A DNA stretch of 64,000 nt from the NCBI RefSeq assembly GCF_016921195.1, contig NZ_JAFGYF010000006.1, positions 62,001 to 126,000 of the forward strand, given 5' to 3'. The DNA comes from Cellulosimicrobium cellulans. Its GTDB lineage: Bacteria; Actinomycetota; Actinomycetes; Actinomycetales; Cellulomonadaceae. The notes beneath the pieces are model-generated. The model was not told the origin of the DNA. It was given only the letters and a program-made list of their open reading frames with translations, and did no database searches. Below are positions 1-8,665 of the stretch, in pieces (the stretch's first letter is position 1; each line of letters begins with the position of its first letter). The position numbers and the translations under genes are program-made.

Positions 1-1
1 G

Positions 2-622
2 GTCGCGATCATCGGCTTCGTCCTCGCGATCCTCGGTTTCCTGGGGAGCTGGATCCCGTTCGTCAACATCTTCGCGGCCCTGCTCGGCATCACCGGCGTG
101 GTGCTCGGGTTCGTCGGGCTGTCCCAGGTGAAGCAGGGACGGTCGGGCAAGGGCTTCTCGATCACGGCGATCGTGCTCGGTGTGCTGTCCGTCCTGGCGA
201 CGATCCTCATGTGGGTGGTCTTCGTCGTCGCGGCCAACGAGGCGTCGACGCAGTACGAGCAGACGCTCTCCGAGATCCAGGAGGACTCCGACCGCGCGTT
301 CGGCGAGGCCACCGAGGACATCCTCGCCAACGACCTCGGCGTCGAGTTCGGCACCTTCGAGGGCACCGCTGACGAGTTCGGCTGGGTCGAGTCCTCGCTG
401 CCGGTCACGCTCACCAACACGTCCGACGAGCCCCTCACGTTCGACATCGATGTGGACGCGGTCGCCGCCGACGGCACCGTGATCGAGAGCGACTGGGCGT
501 ACTCCGAGACGCTGGAGCCGGGCGCCTCGGAGACGGTGGAGATCTTCGACTTCATCGACGCCGAGAACCTCGAGGCCATGAAGACGGCCACGTTCGAGGT
601 GACCGAGGCGAGCGCGTACTGA
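2..622 (+). CDS. Membrane protein with C-terminal exported domain, 5' end cut by window edge
   Basis: The frame is open from the first bases of the window, so the amino end is missing; 206 residues are visible. The visible part starts inside hydrophobic segments (about residues 1-40), followed by a short basic linker (QVKQGRSGKG) and a third membrane segment at about 50-75. This resembles the DUF4190 arrangement common in Actinobacteria. The remaining 130 residues are acidic and beta-rich, with a run like 'SLPVTLTNTSDEPLTF', as in DUF4352-like extracellular domains. The GTG at 98 is inside a membrane segment and is unlikely to be the true start. The next gene follows after 25 nt in the same direction and has a similar tail, so the two are probably co-transcribed. 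Function unknown. Confidence 0.75.
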   Translation, partial: VAIIGFVLAILGFLGSWIPFVNIFAALLGITGVVLGFVGLSQVKQGRSGKGFSITAIVLGVLSVLATILMWVVFVVAANEASTQYEQTLSEIQEDSDRAFGEATEDILANDLGVEFGTFEGTADEFGWVESSLPVTLTNTSDEPLTFDIDVDAVAADGTVIESDWAYSETLEPGASETVEIFDFIDAENLEAMKTATFEVTEASAY

Positions 623-647
623 CGCCGCGCGGAACGGAGCATCGAGC

Positions 648-1595
648 GTGAAGGACCCCGAAGCACCGCCCGGGGCGAGCTCGAACGAGCCCGCCTGGGG
701 CACGGCGCCCGGCACCGGTCGAGGCGACGCCGAGCGCGTCGCCGCGACCGGCCACGAGGACCCGGGCACGCCGCCCGGCTCCGGCGAGGACGACCGCGGG
801 AAGGGCGACCCTGCACAGTCCTCCGCCCCGTCGCACGGAGGCGGGCGGTGGTCGTGGACCACGGCCGCGCTCGTGGCGGCGACCCTCGGTGTCCTCCTGG
901 TCGTCGCCGTGCTCGCCACCGAGGCGGTGACGGCGCGGCGCGGCTGGGCGCACGTCGGAGGCCTCTATGCGGCGGCGGGCGCCGCGGTCGTCGCGGTGGG
1001 TGCGGTCGTGTGGCGGCGGGGCTCCCGTGGCGTGGCCGGGGCGACGCGTGCGCTCGTCGCGCTCCTGACCGGCACCGTGGTGCTCACCGCGTGGGTGACG
1101 GTCGACGTCATGACGGCTGGCGGGCCTGGGTACGGTCCCGGCAGCTCGCTGCGCGGGTACCCGCTCGGCGGAGGTCACGACGAGGGGCCCGAGATCGGCG
1201 CGGCGTCGGACCGGGTCTGGTACGGCGAGTCGGTGCGCTACACGGACGGCCTGGTCGTCTCCGTCGCGGCCCCGCAGCCGTACACCCCGACCGAGCACGC
1301 CGCGGGGCACGAGGACGGCCATCCGCACGTGGTCCGCCTGCGGGTGCGCGTCACCAACGGCACGGGCCGGGTGCTCGAGCCGGCCGGCCTCGACGTGCAG
1401 CCGGTGTCGGGCGGGCTCGTCGCCCGCAAGGTCTACGACTACGCGCCGGACGTGCTGCTCGACCGCCCGGACGAGATCGCTCGCGGGACGAGCGCCGAGT
1501 GGGACCTCGTGTACAGCGTGCACGACCCGGAGGACGTCATCGTCGGCGTCGACCCGACGTGGGCGAACTACGCCGTGGCCGTGTTCTCCTGGTGA
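648..1595 (+). CDS. Membrane protein with exported DUF4352-like domain, function unknown
   Basis: 315 residues from a GTG start with a GGAG stretch about 12 nt upstream. Residues 1-65 are hydrophilic and rich in Pro, Gly, Glu and Asp. Three membrane segments follow at about 68-90, 103-123 and 131-152. A glycine-rich linker (GGPGYGPGSSLRGYPLGGG) then leads to a beta-rich C-terminal domain containing 'VRVTNGTGRVLEPAGLDV', typical of DUF4352-like folds that sit outside the membrane. It follows the first gene by 25 nt and shares its membrane-then-DUF4352 layout, so the two may be paralogous or form one envelope-associated unit. I cannot assign a reaction. Confidence 0.75.
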   Translation: MKDPEAPPGASSNEPAWGTAPGTGRGDAERVAATGHEDPGTPPGSGEDDRGKGDPAQSSAPSHGGGRWSWTTAALVAATLGVLLVVAVLATEAVTARRGWAHVGGLYAAAGAAVVAVGAVVWRRGSRGVAGATRALVALLTGTVVLTAWVTVDVMTAGGPGYGPGSSLRGYPLGGGHDEGPEIGAASDRVWYGESVRYTDGLVVSVAAPQPYTPTEHAAGHEDGHPHVVRLRVRVTNGTGRVLEPAGLDVQPVSGGLVARKVYDYAPDVLLDRPDEIARGTSAEWDLVYSVHDPEDVIVGVDPTWANYAVAVFSW

Positions 1596-1617
1596 CCCCC
1601 GGGCGGTCCGTGGGTCG

Positions 1618-1634
1618 CCCCGCACCTGGCGGGG
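1618..1634. terminator. Hairpin between convergent genes
   Basis: CCCCGC (1618-1623) pairs with GCGGGG (1629-1634) around a 5-nt loop, exactly between the stop codons of two convergent genes. It has no T-tract, as is usual for high-GC actinobacterial terminators. It could serve both strands. Confidence 0.4.
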
Positions 1635-2015
1635 TCACTCCGTGCGGCCGAGGTACTCCTGCGCGAGCCACTTCGGGGCGCGGGCCAGCCACGCGTCCTG
1701 CAGCAGCTCCTCGAGCTGCGGCACGGCGACGTGGTCGAGGCGCGCGAGCACGATCGGGTAGCCGTCGAAATGGCTCGTCGTGAGGAAGACGTCCGGGGCG
1801 TCGCCGAGCAGCGCCGCCTTCTCCCCCTCGTCGGCGACGCGGAACGCGACCGGCGGCTCGGCGGGTGCGGCGTCGCCGAGCTCGTCGAGGTCCTTGGCCC
1901 GCAGGGGCCGCTCCCAGACGAACAGCTTGCCGTGCACGGTCCACTGCCGGGGCCCCTTGAGGTCCGTGCCCGGCAGCACCGCCACGATCCGCTCGACGTC
2001 GTCCCACGAGGCCAT
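1635..2015 (-). CDS. MmcQ/YjbR (DUF419) family protein
   Basis: 126 residues, a normal length for the small DNA-binding-like MmcQ/YjbR fold. The start 'MASWDDVERIVAVLPGT' and the later 'FLTTSHFDGYPIVLARL' and 'LEELLQDAWLARAPKWLA' are typical of the family, including the tryptophan-rich C-terminal helix. The family has a double-wing or CyaY-like fold, but its cellular role is not established. The ATG at 2015 is preferred over longer readings because a TACCGT -10 hexamer (2022-2027 on the minus strand) lies exactly 6 nt upstream, which implies a leaderless transcript. Confidence 0.85.
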   Translation of the reverse strand: MASWDDVERIVAVLPGTDLKGPRQWTVHGKLFVWERPLRAKDLDELGDAAPAEPPVAFRVADEGEKAALLGDAPDVFLTTSHFDGYPIVLARLDHVAVPQLEELLQDAWLARAPKWLAQEYLGRTE

Positions 2016-2021
2016 GCGTCC

Positions 2022-2027
2022 ACGGTA
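2022..2027 (-). promoter_or_regulatory. -10 hexamer of leaderless DUF419 gene
   Basis: TACCGT on the minus strand with 6 nt to the ATG at 2015. This spacing puts the transcription start at the initiation codon. Confidence 0.55.
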
Positions 2028-2070
2028 GGCCGCCCGCCGACGGCGGACCACACGACCGGCCGCCGGGCCG

Positions 2071-3078
2071 TCAGAAGGGCGCGACCTTCCCGAGCGGCGG
2101 GAAGATCTCGTCGAGCTCGGCCAGGTCCTCGGCCGTCGGGGCCCAGGCCCCGGCCGCGGCGTTCTGCCGCACCTGCTCGGGCTTCGTCGCGCCGGCGATG
2201 ACGCTCGACACCTGCGGGCGCGACAGCAACCACCCGAACGCGACCTGCACCTCGGTGATCCCCCGCACCTGGCAGAACGCGCCGAGGCGCGCGAGCGCCT
2301 CCCACGGCGCCGACTCCAGGAGGTGCGGCTTCGTCGTGACCAGGCGGCCGTCGTCGGGCCGCGCGCCGTGCGCGTACTTGCCCGTGAGCAGGCCGTTCGC
2401 GAGCGGGAAGTAGGGCAGCACCCCGAGCCCGTACGCGGACGCGGCGGGCAGCACCTCGAGCTCGGCCGCGCGGTCGACGAGGTTGTACTGGTTCTGCGCG
2501 GACACGAAGCGCACGGTCCCGGCGGCGCGGGCGGTGAACTCCGCCTCCGCGATCTGCCACCCGGCCCGGTTCGAGTGCCCGACGTAGAGCACCTTGCCCG
2601 CCCGCACGAGGTCGTCGAGCGCCGCGAGCGTCTCGTCGACCGGGGTCCGCGGGTCGGGCGTGTGGAACTGGTAGAGGTCGATCCGGTCGGTGCCCAGACG
2701 GCGCAGGGAGTCCTCCACGGCACGCACGACGTAGCGTCGCGACCCGCGCGCGTCGAAGTCGTCGCCGGCCGCGCCCCGCATCGACATGCCGAACTTCGTC
2801 GCGACCACGACGTCGTCGCGGCGCGACCCGAGTGCTTGGCCGAGCAGCTCCTCGCTCAGCCCCGGGCGGCCGCCGTACGTGTCGGCCGTGTCGAAAAACG
2901 TCACGCCGGCGTCGATCGCGGCGTCGACGACGGCGCGCGTGCCCTCGAGCGTCTCGGTCGCCGTGCGCGGGCGGCCGAAGTTGTTGCACCCCAGCCCGAC
3001 GGCGGACACGGCCAGGCCGGACCGGCCGAGGCGGCGCAGGGCGGGGCGGGGTGCGGTTCCGTCGTTCGCAGTCGTCAT
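2071..3078 (-). CDS. Aldo/keto reductase
   Basis: 335 residues, a full (beta/alpha)8 aldo/keto reductase that reduces carbonyls with NADPH. The catalytic tetrad is visible: Asp63 and Tyr68 (FFDTADTYGG), Lys95 (VVATKFG) and His139 (LYQFHT). The C-terminal part (VIAGATKPEQVRQN) fits the NADPH-binding region. It resembles the general-stress or YghZ-like class, but the substrate cannot be inferred. The start is supported by a TAGGGT -10 element 6 nt upstream (3085-3090), which overlaps the stop codon of the upstream membrane protein gene. It can therefore be transcribed on its own as well as by read-through. Confidence 0.9.
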   Translation of the reverse strand: MTTANDGTAPRPALRRLGRSGLAVSAVGLGCNNFGRPRTATETLEGTRAVVDAAIDAGVTFFDTADTYGGRPGLSEELLGQALGSRRDDVVVATKFGMSMRGAAGDDFDARGSRRYVVRAVEDSLRRLGTDRIDLYQFHTPDPRTPVDETLAALDDLVRAGKVLYVGHSNRAGWQIAEAEFTARAAGTVRFVSAQNQYNLVDRAAELEVLPAASAYGLGVLPYFPLANGLLTGKYAHGARPDDGRLVTTKPHLLESAPWEALARLGAFCQVRGITEVQVAFGWLLSRPQVSSVIAGATKPEQVRQNAAAGAWAPTAEDLAELDEIFPPLGKVAPF

Positions 3079-3084
3079 GCCGCG

Positions 3085-3090
3085 ACCCTA
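3085..3090 (-). promoter_or_regulatory. -10 hexamer of leaderless aldo/keto reductase gene
   Basis: TAGGGT on the minus strand, 6 nt before the ATG at 3078. It overlaps the terminal codons of the upstream gene. Confidence 0.5.
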
Positions 3091-4305
3091 CGACGGGACG
3101 CGCGCGCCCGTGACCGCGGACGCGCGCGTCGCCACCGCGGCGAAGACCCGTTCGAGCGGCCCGCGACCCAGCGCCCAGCGCCAGAGGGTCGCCACCGCGA
3201 GCGTGGCGAGGACGAGCGCGAGGAGGGGACCGTTCGTCGTCTGCTCGTAGGCCGCGTCGCCCCACGCCCAGAGCACCACGATCTGCGCCGCGTAGACCGT
3301 CAGCGCCATCGCGCCGACCGCGGCGACCGGGGCGAGCACCCAGCGACCGACCCGGCCCGCGAACAGGCACAGGCCCAGCAGCGCGACGGCGAACCCGCCG
3401 GACCCCACGACCTCCGGCAGGGTGTCGGTGTGCGGGCCGGCGAGCCACAGGTACGCGCTCGTCGGCCACGGGGCGGACCAGTCCAGCGGCTCGGGCCGGA
3501 AGCTGCTCGACCACACCGCCGCCACGTCCTCGACGGCCTGCGCCCCGCCGAGCTGGCCGGTCATCGTCGCCGAGACGCCGTACCCGATGCCCAGGGCGAG
3601 CAGCCCGCCGCCGACGAGCCCGATGCGCGTGGCGTTCGAGGACAGGTCGGAGCGCCCGATCGCGATCCCGACGAGCACGTACGCCATCCACACGACGGCG
3701 GGGTAGTGCCCGGAGACGAGGAAGTCCGTGAAGGCGCCCGAGCCGTCGTCGGGCAGGTGCAGCCGTGCGCGCGCGAGCACCTCGGGGAGCCAGTAGGCGA
3801 GCACCGGCCCGACCACCGCGACCGCACCCGCGAGCACGAGCAGGTCCCGGCGGCGCCAGCGCAGGAACGGCAGCGCGAGCACGAAGTAGGCGGCGTAGAA
3901 GCCGAGGATGAGCAGCACGCGCGTCCCCAGCAGGTCCAGCAGGCCCACGAGCCCGAGGAGCATCACGGCGCGCACGAGGATGCGCGTCCGGGTCTGCAGC
4001 GTGGGCAGCCCGTCGAGGGGCGTCCGGCCGCCCGAGACGATCGCGAGCGACACCCCCGCCACGAGCGCGAAGAGGATCGACGACCTGCCGTGCGCGAGCG
4101 AGAGCCAGCCGGAGACCTCGCCGAAGTTCTCGGAGGTGTAGCCGACGTGGGCGGTGAACATGCCGAGGACGGCGATCCCGCGCGCGACGTCGACCCCCGT
4201 GACGCGCCCGGGCCCGCCGAGCAGGCGGGCGGCGTGCCGCCGCGCGAAGCCGGGTGAGCGGGCGGGGTCGCCCGGGGACGAGGTCGTGCCGGTCGCGGCC
4301 GTCAT
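3088..4305 (-). CDS. DUF418 / acyltransferase-like multi-pass membrane protein
   Basis: 405 residues from the ATG at 4305. About ten hydrophobic segments run to near the C-terminus. The first segment carries 'GVDVARGIAVLGMFTAHVG', the signature of DUF418 and heparan-alpha-glucosaminide N-acetyltransferase-like proteins, where the Asp-Arg pair lies at the membrane edge. These proteins are thought to move acyl groups across or onto envelope components, but the substrate here is unknown. A longer in-frame reading back to 4425 adds an Arg/Pro-rich stretch with no family similarity, so I rejected it. Its stop is 9 nt before the aldo/keto reductase start on the same strand. Confidence 0.75.
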   Translation of the reverse strand: MTAATGTTSSPGDPARSPGFARRHAARLLGGPGRVTGVDVARGIAVLGMFTAHVGYTSENFGEVSGWLSLAHGRSSILFALVAGVSLAIVSGGRTPLDGLPTLQTRTRILVRAVMLLGLVGLLDLLGTRVLLILGFYAAYFVLALPFLRWRRRDLLVLAGAVAVVGPVLAYWLPEVLARARLHLPDDGSGAFTDFLVSGHYPAVVWMAYVLVGIAIGRSDLSSNATRIGLVGGGLLALGIGYGVSATMTGQLGGAQAVEDVAAVWSSSFRPEPLDWSAPWPTSAYLWLAGPHTDTLPEVVGSGGFAVALLGLCLFAGRVGRWVLAPVAAVGAMALTVYAAQIVVLWAWGDAAYEQTTNGPLLALVLATLAVATLWRWALGRGPLERVFAAVATRASAVTGARVPS

Positions 4306-4433
4306 GGGGGGATTGTCCGCGCGCGTGCGCGCTCGGACCGTGCCGCCACGCCGGTGCGGCCGGCGGCCGGACCCCGGCGCGGACCGCGCGACCAGAGTGT
4401 GAGAACGGGGTCGAGAACGGTGCACGTCCGGCC

Positions 4434-4439
4434 TACGGT
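4434..4439 (+). promoter_or_regulatory. -10 hexamer of leaderless methyltransferase gene
   Basis: TACGGT followed by 6 nt and the ATG at 4446. Confidence 0.55.
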
Positions 4440-4445
4440 GCGGGT

Positions 4446-5336
4446 ATGACGCACACCCCCCACGGCGCCGACGCGGCCGCCGACCTCCACGCCGACGCCC
4501 CCACCGGGGCCGGCAGCGACCCCGCGCAGGAGTCCGAGTCGTACACGCACGGCCACCACGAGTCCGTGCTGCGCTCCCACCGGTGGCGCACCGCGGAGAA
4601 CTCGGCCGGTTTCCTCCTGCCGCACCTGCGCGCGGGGATGAGCGTCCTCGACGTGGGCTGCGGCCCGGCGACGGTCACCGTGGACCTCGCCGACCGCGTG
4701 GCCGGGGGACGCGTCGTCGGGGTCGACGCGTCCGAGGCCGTCCTCGAGAGCGCGCGCGAGCTCGCCGCCCAGCGCGGCACCGCGAACATCACGTTCCAGC
4801 ACGCGAACGCGTACGAGCTGCCGTTCGCGGACGGGACGTTCGACGTCGTCTACGCGCACCAGCTCCTGCAGCACCTCTCCGACCCGATCGCGGCGCTGCG
4901 TGAGATGAAGCGTGTCGCGAAGCCTGGCGGGCTCGTCGCCGTGCGCGACGCCGACTACGCGGCCATGACCTGGTACCCCGAGTCGCCGGGCCTGACCGAG
5001 TGGAACACGCTCTACCACGAGGTCACGCACGCGTACGGGTTCGAGGCCGACGCCGGGCGCCGCCTCTTCTCCTGGGTCCAGGACGCCGGGTTCGACCTCG
5101 ACGGCATCGTGCCCAGCGCGAGCACGTGGTGCTACGCGACCCCCGCCGACCGCACCTGGTGGGGCGGGCTGTGGGCCGAGCGCTGCGTCGCCTCGAACTT
5201 CGCCGTGCAGGCGAAGGAGTCGGCGCTCGCGGACGACGTCGCGCTCGAGCAGCTCGCGCAGGACTGGCTGCGCTGGGCCGAGGAGCCCGCGGGCTGGTTC
5301 GCGGTGCTCAACGGCGAGGTCCTCGCTCGGGCGTGA
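4446..5336 (+). CDS. SAM-dependent class I methyltransferase
   Basis: 296 residues. The S-adenosylmethionine site is clear: motif I VLDVGCGPAT at residues 67-76, then an acidic ribose-binding position in 'VVGVDAS', 'FQHANAYELPF' and 'DVVYAHQLLQHLSDP' (motif IV/post-II). This is the UbiE/Methyltransf_11 type. The C-terminal third holds a long aromatic segment (TWYPESPGLTEWNTLYHEV) seen in small-molecule methyltransferases, and the substrate is unknown. The first 45 residues are Ala/His/Asp-rich and look disordered. The start at 4446 is chosen because TACGGT lies 6 nt upstream; longer readings back to 4254 run into the divergent neighbour's promoter region. Confidence 0.85.
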   Translation: MTHTPHGADAAADLHADAPTGAGSDPAQESESYTHGHHESVLRSHRWRTAENSAGFLLPHLRAGMSVLDVGCGPATVTVDLADRVAGGRVVGVDASEAVLESARELAAQRGTANITFQHANAYELPFADGTFDVVYAHQLLQHLSDPIAALREMKRVAKPGGLVAVRDADYAAMTWYPESPGLTEWNTLYHEVTHAYGFEADAGRRLFSWVQDAGFDLDGIVPSASTWCYATPADRTWWGGLWAERCVASNFAVQAKESALADDVALEQLAQDWLRWAEEPAGWFAVLNGEVLARA

Positions 5337-5383
5337 CCCTGCGTGCGGCACGGTCCCGCGCGGTCCCGCGGGCGCGGTGCGGA

Positions 5384-5389
5384 TAGCCT
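5384..5389 (+). promoter_or_regulatory. -10 hexamer of leaderless FAH-family gene
   Basis: TAGCCT, then 6 nt, then the GTG at 5396. Confidence 0.55.
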
Positions 5390-5395
5390 GAGCCC

Positions 5396-6178
5396 GTGCG
5401 CATCGCGAGATTCACCACCGGAGACGACCCCCGCTACGCCCTCGTCCAGCAGGAGGGGGACCGCACGTACCTCGCGGTCCTCACGGGCGACCCGCTGTAC
5501 ATGCCCGTCACGCCGACGGGCGAGCGCATCGAGCTGGGCGACGGCGTCCGGCTCCTCGCGCCGGTGATCCCGCGCTCCAAGATCGTGGCGGTCGGTCGGA
5601 ACTACGCCGACCACGCGAAGGAGATGGGCAACGACGTCCCGACCAGCCCGCTGCTGTTCCTCAAGCCGAACACGTCGGTCGTCGGCCCGGACGACCCGAT
5701 CGTCCTGCCCGACTTCTCGCAGGAGGTCTCCTACGAGGCGGAGCTCGCGATCGTCATTGGCCGGCTCGCCAAGGACGTCTCGCCCGAGGCCGCGCCCGGC
5801 TACGTGCTCGGCTACACCGTCGCGAACGACGTCACCGCGCGCGACGCCCAGCGCACCGACGGGCAGTGGGCGCGTGCCAAGGGCTTCGACTCGTCGTGCC
5901 CGCTCGGCCCGTGGATCGACACCGACCTGAACCCCGAGGACGTCGGCGTCCGCAGTCGCGTCAACGGCGAGGTCAAGCAGGACGGTCGCACGAGCGACAT
6001 GATCTTCGACATCCCCTTCCTCGTGTCGTACATCTCCGAGGCGATGACCCTGCTGCCCGGCGACGTCATCCTCACCGGCACGCCCGCGGGTGTCGGGCTG
6101 ATCGACGTCGGCGACCGTGTCGAGTGCGAGGTCGAGGGCCTCGGCGTCCTGAGCAACCCGGTCGTCCGGCGCGGCTGA
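5396..6178 (+). CDS. Fumarylacetoacetate hydrolase family protein
   Basis: 260 residues with the FAH/HpcE C-terminal catalytic fold over residues 60-258. Divalent-metal ligands are visible as Glu114 and Glu116 ([11 protein letters not shown]) and Asp145 (NDVTARD), with '[13 protein letters not shown]' and 'TGTPAGVG' as the other family marks. Members are acylpyruvate hydrolases, oxaloacetate decarboxylases or 2-hydroxyhepta-diene-dioate isomerases; the sequence alone does not choose between them. In Actinobacteria this gene commonly lies just before gltX, as it does here (65 nt gap). The GTG start has a TAGCCT -10 element 6 nt upstream. Confidence 0.9.
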   Translation: MRIARFTTGDDPRYALVQQEGDRTYLAVLTGDPLYMPVTPTGERIELGDGVRLLAPVIPRSKIVAVGRNYADHAKEMGNDVPTSPLLFLKPNTSVVGPDDPIVLPDFSQEVSYEAELAIVIGRLAKDVSPEAAPGYVLGYTVANDVTARDAQRTDGQWARAKGFDSSCPLGPWIDTDLNPEDVGVRSRVNGEVKQDGRTSDMIFDIPFLVSYISEAMTLLPGDVILTGTPAGVGLIDVGDRVECEVEGLGVLSNPVVRRG

Positions 6179-6231
6179 GACGAGGACGGGCCCGACGCCG
6201 GACGTCCGGGCGGCGGGCGGCGTCGGGCAAC

Positions 6232-6237
6232 TACGCT
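6232..6237 (+). promoter_or_regulatory. -10 hexamer of leaderless gltX
   Basis: TACGCT followed by 6 nt and the GTG at 6244. Confidence 0.55.
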
Positions 6238-6243
6238 GGGCAC

Positions 6244-7746
6244 GTGATCCCCGCACCTGGTTCCTCGCCCGTCCGCGTCCGCTTCTGCCCGTCCCCGACC
6301 GGGACGCCGCACGTCGGGCTCATCCGCACCGCGCTGTTCAACTGGGCGTACGCGCGGCACACCGGCGGCACGTTCGTCTTCCGCATCGAGGACACCGACG
6401 CCGCGCGCGACAGCGAGGAGAGCTACCAGCAGCTCCTCGACGCGCTGCGCTGGCTCGGGCTCGACTGGGACGAGGGCGTCGAGGTCGGCGGCCCGCACGA
6501 GCCGTACCGGCAGTCGCAGCGCGCGGACATCTACCAGGACGTCATCGCGCGGCTCGTCGAGGGCGGGTACGTCTACGAGTCGTTCTCGACCCCGGAGGAG
6601 TCCGACGCGCGCAACGCCGCCGCGGGGCTCAAGACCAAGGGGTACGACAACTTCGACCGCACCCTCACGGACGAGCAGAAGGCCGCGTTCCGCGCCGAGG
6701 GCCGCGAGCCCGTGCTGCGCCTGCGCATGCCGGACGAGGACATCACGTTCACCGACCTCGTCCGCGGCGAGATCACGTTCAAGGCGGGCTCGGTCCCGGA
6801 CTACGCGCTCGTGCGCGCCAACGGCCAGCCGCTCTACACGCTCGTCAACCCGGTCGACGACGCACTCATGGGCATCACGCACGTGCTGCGCGGCGAGGAC
6901 CTGCTGTCGTCCACGCCGCGCCAGATCGCCCTGTACCGGGCGCTGCTGGAGATCGGCGTGGCCGACGTCATGCCGGAGTTCGGCCACCTCCCGTACGTCA
7001 TGGGCGAGGGCAACAAGAAGCTCTCCAAGCGCGACCCCGAGTCCAACCTGTTCCTGCACCGCGAGCGCGGGTTCACGCCCGAGGGCCTGCTCAACTACCT
7101 CGCGCTGCTCGGCTGGTCCATCTCCCCGGACCACGACATCTTCACCGTCACGGAGATGGTCGAGGCGTTCGACGTGCACGACGTGCTGCCGAACCCGGCG
7201 CGCTTCGACCTGAAGAAGGCCGAGGCGATCAACGCGACGCACGTGCGCCTGCTCGCGCCCGAGGACTTCCGCGACCGCCTCGTCCCGTACCTGCACGCGG
7301 GCGGACTCGTCCCGGCGGACTCGTTCGCGGACCTGTCGCCGCGGAACCAGGAGATCCTCACGGCGGCGGCGCCGCTCGTGCAGGAGCGCATGGTCCTCCT
7401 GGGCGAGTCGGTCGGCATGCTCGGGTTCCTGTTCGCGGCCGACGACGCGGTGACGGTCGAGGACGACGCGCGCGGCGCGCTGCGCGAGGACGCGAAGGAG
7501 ATCCTCGCCGCCGCGATCGCCGCGCTCGACGTGCTCCAGGACGGCGAGTTCGTCACCGCGGCGATCGAGGAGCGCCTGCGCGACGCGATTGTCGAGGGCA
7601 TGGGCGTCAAGCCGCGCTTCGCGTTCACGCCGCTCCGAGTCGCGCTCACGGGCCGCCGCGTCTCCCCGCCGCTGTTCGAGTCCATGGAGCTGCTCGGCAA
7701 GGGCTCGACGCTGGAGCGACTCGTGCGCCTGCGGGACGCGCTGTGA
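6244..7746 (+). CDS. gltX: Glutamyl-tRNA synthetase
   Basis: 500 residues, a normal length for the discriminating or non-discriminating bacterial enzyme that charges tRNA-Glu. The class I signatures are present: '[10 protein letters not shown]' (the HIGH motif) near the start, and KLSKR (KMSKS loop) at residues 259-263. The '[14 protein letters not shown]' block, which binds the acceptor end and ATP, is also intact. The C-terminal half is the helical anticodon-binding domain. The GTG start follows a TACGCT -10 by 6 nt. The stop overlaps the next gene by 4 nt. tRNA-Gln and tRNA-Glu genes lie 5 kb downstream. Whether it also charges tRNA-Gln (with GatCAB) cannot be read from this window. Confidence 0.97.
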   Translation: MIPAPGSSPVRVRFCPSPTGTPHVGLIRTALFNWAYARHTGGTFVFRIEDTDAARDSEESYQQLLDALRWLGLDWDEGVEVGGPHEPYRQSQRADIYQDVIARLVEGGYVYESFSTPEESDARNAAAGLKTKGYDNFDRTLTDEQKAAFRAEGREPVLRLRMPDEDITFTDLVRGEITFKAGSVPDYALVRANGQPLYTLVNPVDDALMGITHVLRGEDLLSSTPRQIALYRALLEIGVADVMPEFGHLPYVMGEGNKKLSKRDPESNLFLHRERGFTPEGLLNYLALLGWSISPDHDIFTVTEMVEAFDVHDVLPNPARFDLKKAEAINATHVRLLAPEDFRDRLVPYLHAGGLVPADSFADLSPRNQEILTAAAPLVQERMVLLGESVGMLGFLFAADDAVTVEDDARGALREDAKEILAAAIAALDVLQDGEFVTAAIEERLRDAIVEGMGVKPRFAFTPLRVALTGRRVSPPLFESMELLGKGSTLERLVRLRDAL

Positions 7747-8543
7747 CGGACCTCGAAGCCTCGGCGGCCCCCGCGCCGCTCGAGGGCGTCCTGTTCGACG
7801 TCGACGACACGCTCGTCGACACGCGCGCCGCGTTCGCGGAGGCGATCGCCGCCGCGTCGCGCGTGTGGCTCCCGCACCTGCCCGAGGACCGGTATGGCGA
7901 GGTCCTCGCGCTGTGGCGCGCCGACCCGAACGGCCACTACCGCGCGTACACGCGCGGCGAGGTCGACTTCGACGCGCAGCGCATGGCGCGCGCCAACGAG
8001 CTCCAGGCGACGTTCGGGGGCGAGCTGCTCGACGACGCCGCGTACGTCGACTGGAAGGATCTCTTCTGGGGCACGTTCGAGGCCTCGTGGACGGGGTTCG
8101 AGGACGCCCGTCCGGTCGTCGACGCGCTCGTCGGTGCGGGGGTCCGCGTGGGGTCGCTCTCGAACGCGCGCGTCGAGCTCCAGACCCGCAAGCTCGCCGC
8201 GGCGGGCCTGCCCGACGTCCCGCTGCTCGTCGGCGTGGACACGCTCGGGTTCGGCAAGCCGGACCCGCGCGTGTTCGCCGAGGCGTGCGCGCGGCTCGGG
8301 ACGGACCCGGCCCGCACGGCGTACGTCGGCGACGAGCTCGACGTCGACGCGCGCGCCGCGCGCGCGGCGGGGCTGGTCGGGGTCTGGCTCGACCGTCCCG
8401 GCGCGCGTCGCGGGGGCCCGCATCCCGAGGACCCGACGTCGGCCCGTGCGTCGGGCGTGCACGTCGTCCACGGTCTCGCGGAGCTGCCCGCGACGCTCGG
8501 CATCGACGTTCCCACCCCCACCGAGGTTCCCACGCCGAGCTAG
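7743..8543 (+). CDS. HAD-superfamily hydrolase
   Basis: 266 residues. Motif I is FDVDDT with nucleophile Asp19 and general acid Asp21. Motif II is in 'GSLSNAR', the motif III lysine is in 'GFGKPDP', and motif IV is 'YVGDELDVD'. The helical cap between residues 30 and 110 makes it a subfamily IA (phosphoglycolate/haloacid type) enzyme, so a small phosphorylated metabolite is likely the substrate. The GTG start overlaps the gltX stop by 4 nt, which indicates translational coupling. The last 20 residues ([11 protein letters not shown]) are low-complexity. A repeat array follows directly after the stop. Confidence 0.9.
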   Translation: MTDLEASAAPAPLEGVLFDVDDTLVDTRAAFAEAIAAASRVWLPHLPEDRYGEVLALWRADPNGHYRAYTRGEVDFDAQRMARANELQATFGGELLDDAAYVDWKDLFWGTFEASWTGFEDARPVVDALVGAGVRVGSLSNARVELQTRKLAAAGLPDVPLLVGVDTLGFGKPDPRVFAEACARLGTDPARTAYVGDELDVDARAARAAGLVGVWLDRPGARRGGPHPEDPTSARASGVHVVHGLAELPATLGIDVPTPTEVPTPS

Positions 8544-8549
8544 AACCCC

Positions 8550-8660
8550 GGTCCGCCGAGGTACAGCCGTGGTCTGCCGAGGTAGAGCCGTGGTCACGAA
8601 CAGGGTCTCCCTCGGGCGACCACGGTTCTCTCGCGTGGCCAGGGCTTCGTCTCGGCGGGG
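8550..8660. repeat. Short-motif repeat array, copy 1 (two forward, three reverse units)
   Basis: Two forward units of about 21 bp built on CCGAGGTAGAGCCGTG lie at 8551-8571 and 8572-8592. Three diverged reverse-complement units follow at 8601-8618, 8618-8635 and 8636-8658. The array fills the gap between two convergent genes, and the RNA could fold into a long imperfect hairpin, so it may terminate transcription. A second array with the same order of units lies at 32011-32123. Confidence 0.6.
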
Positions 8661-8665
8661 GCCGA

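Noticed and set aside
8550-8660. CRISPR-like repeat array
   Set aside because: Units are adjacent or inverted without unique spacers, diverged, and there are no cas genes.
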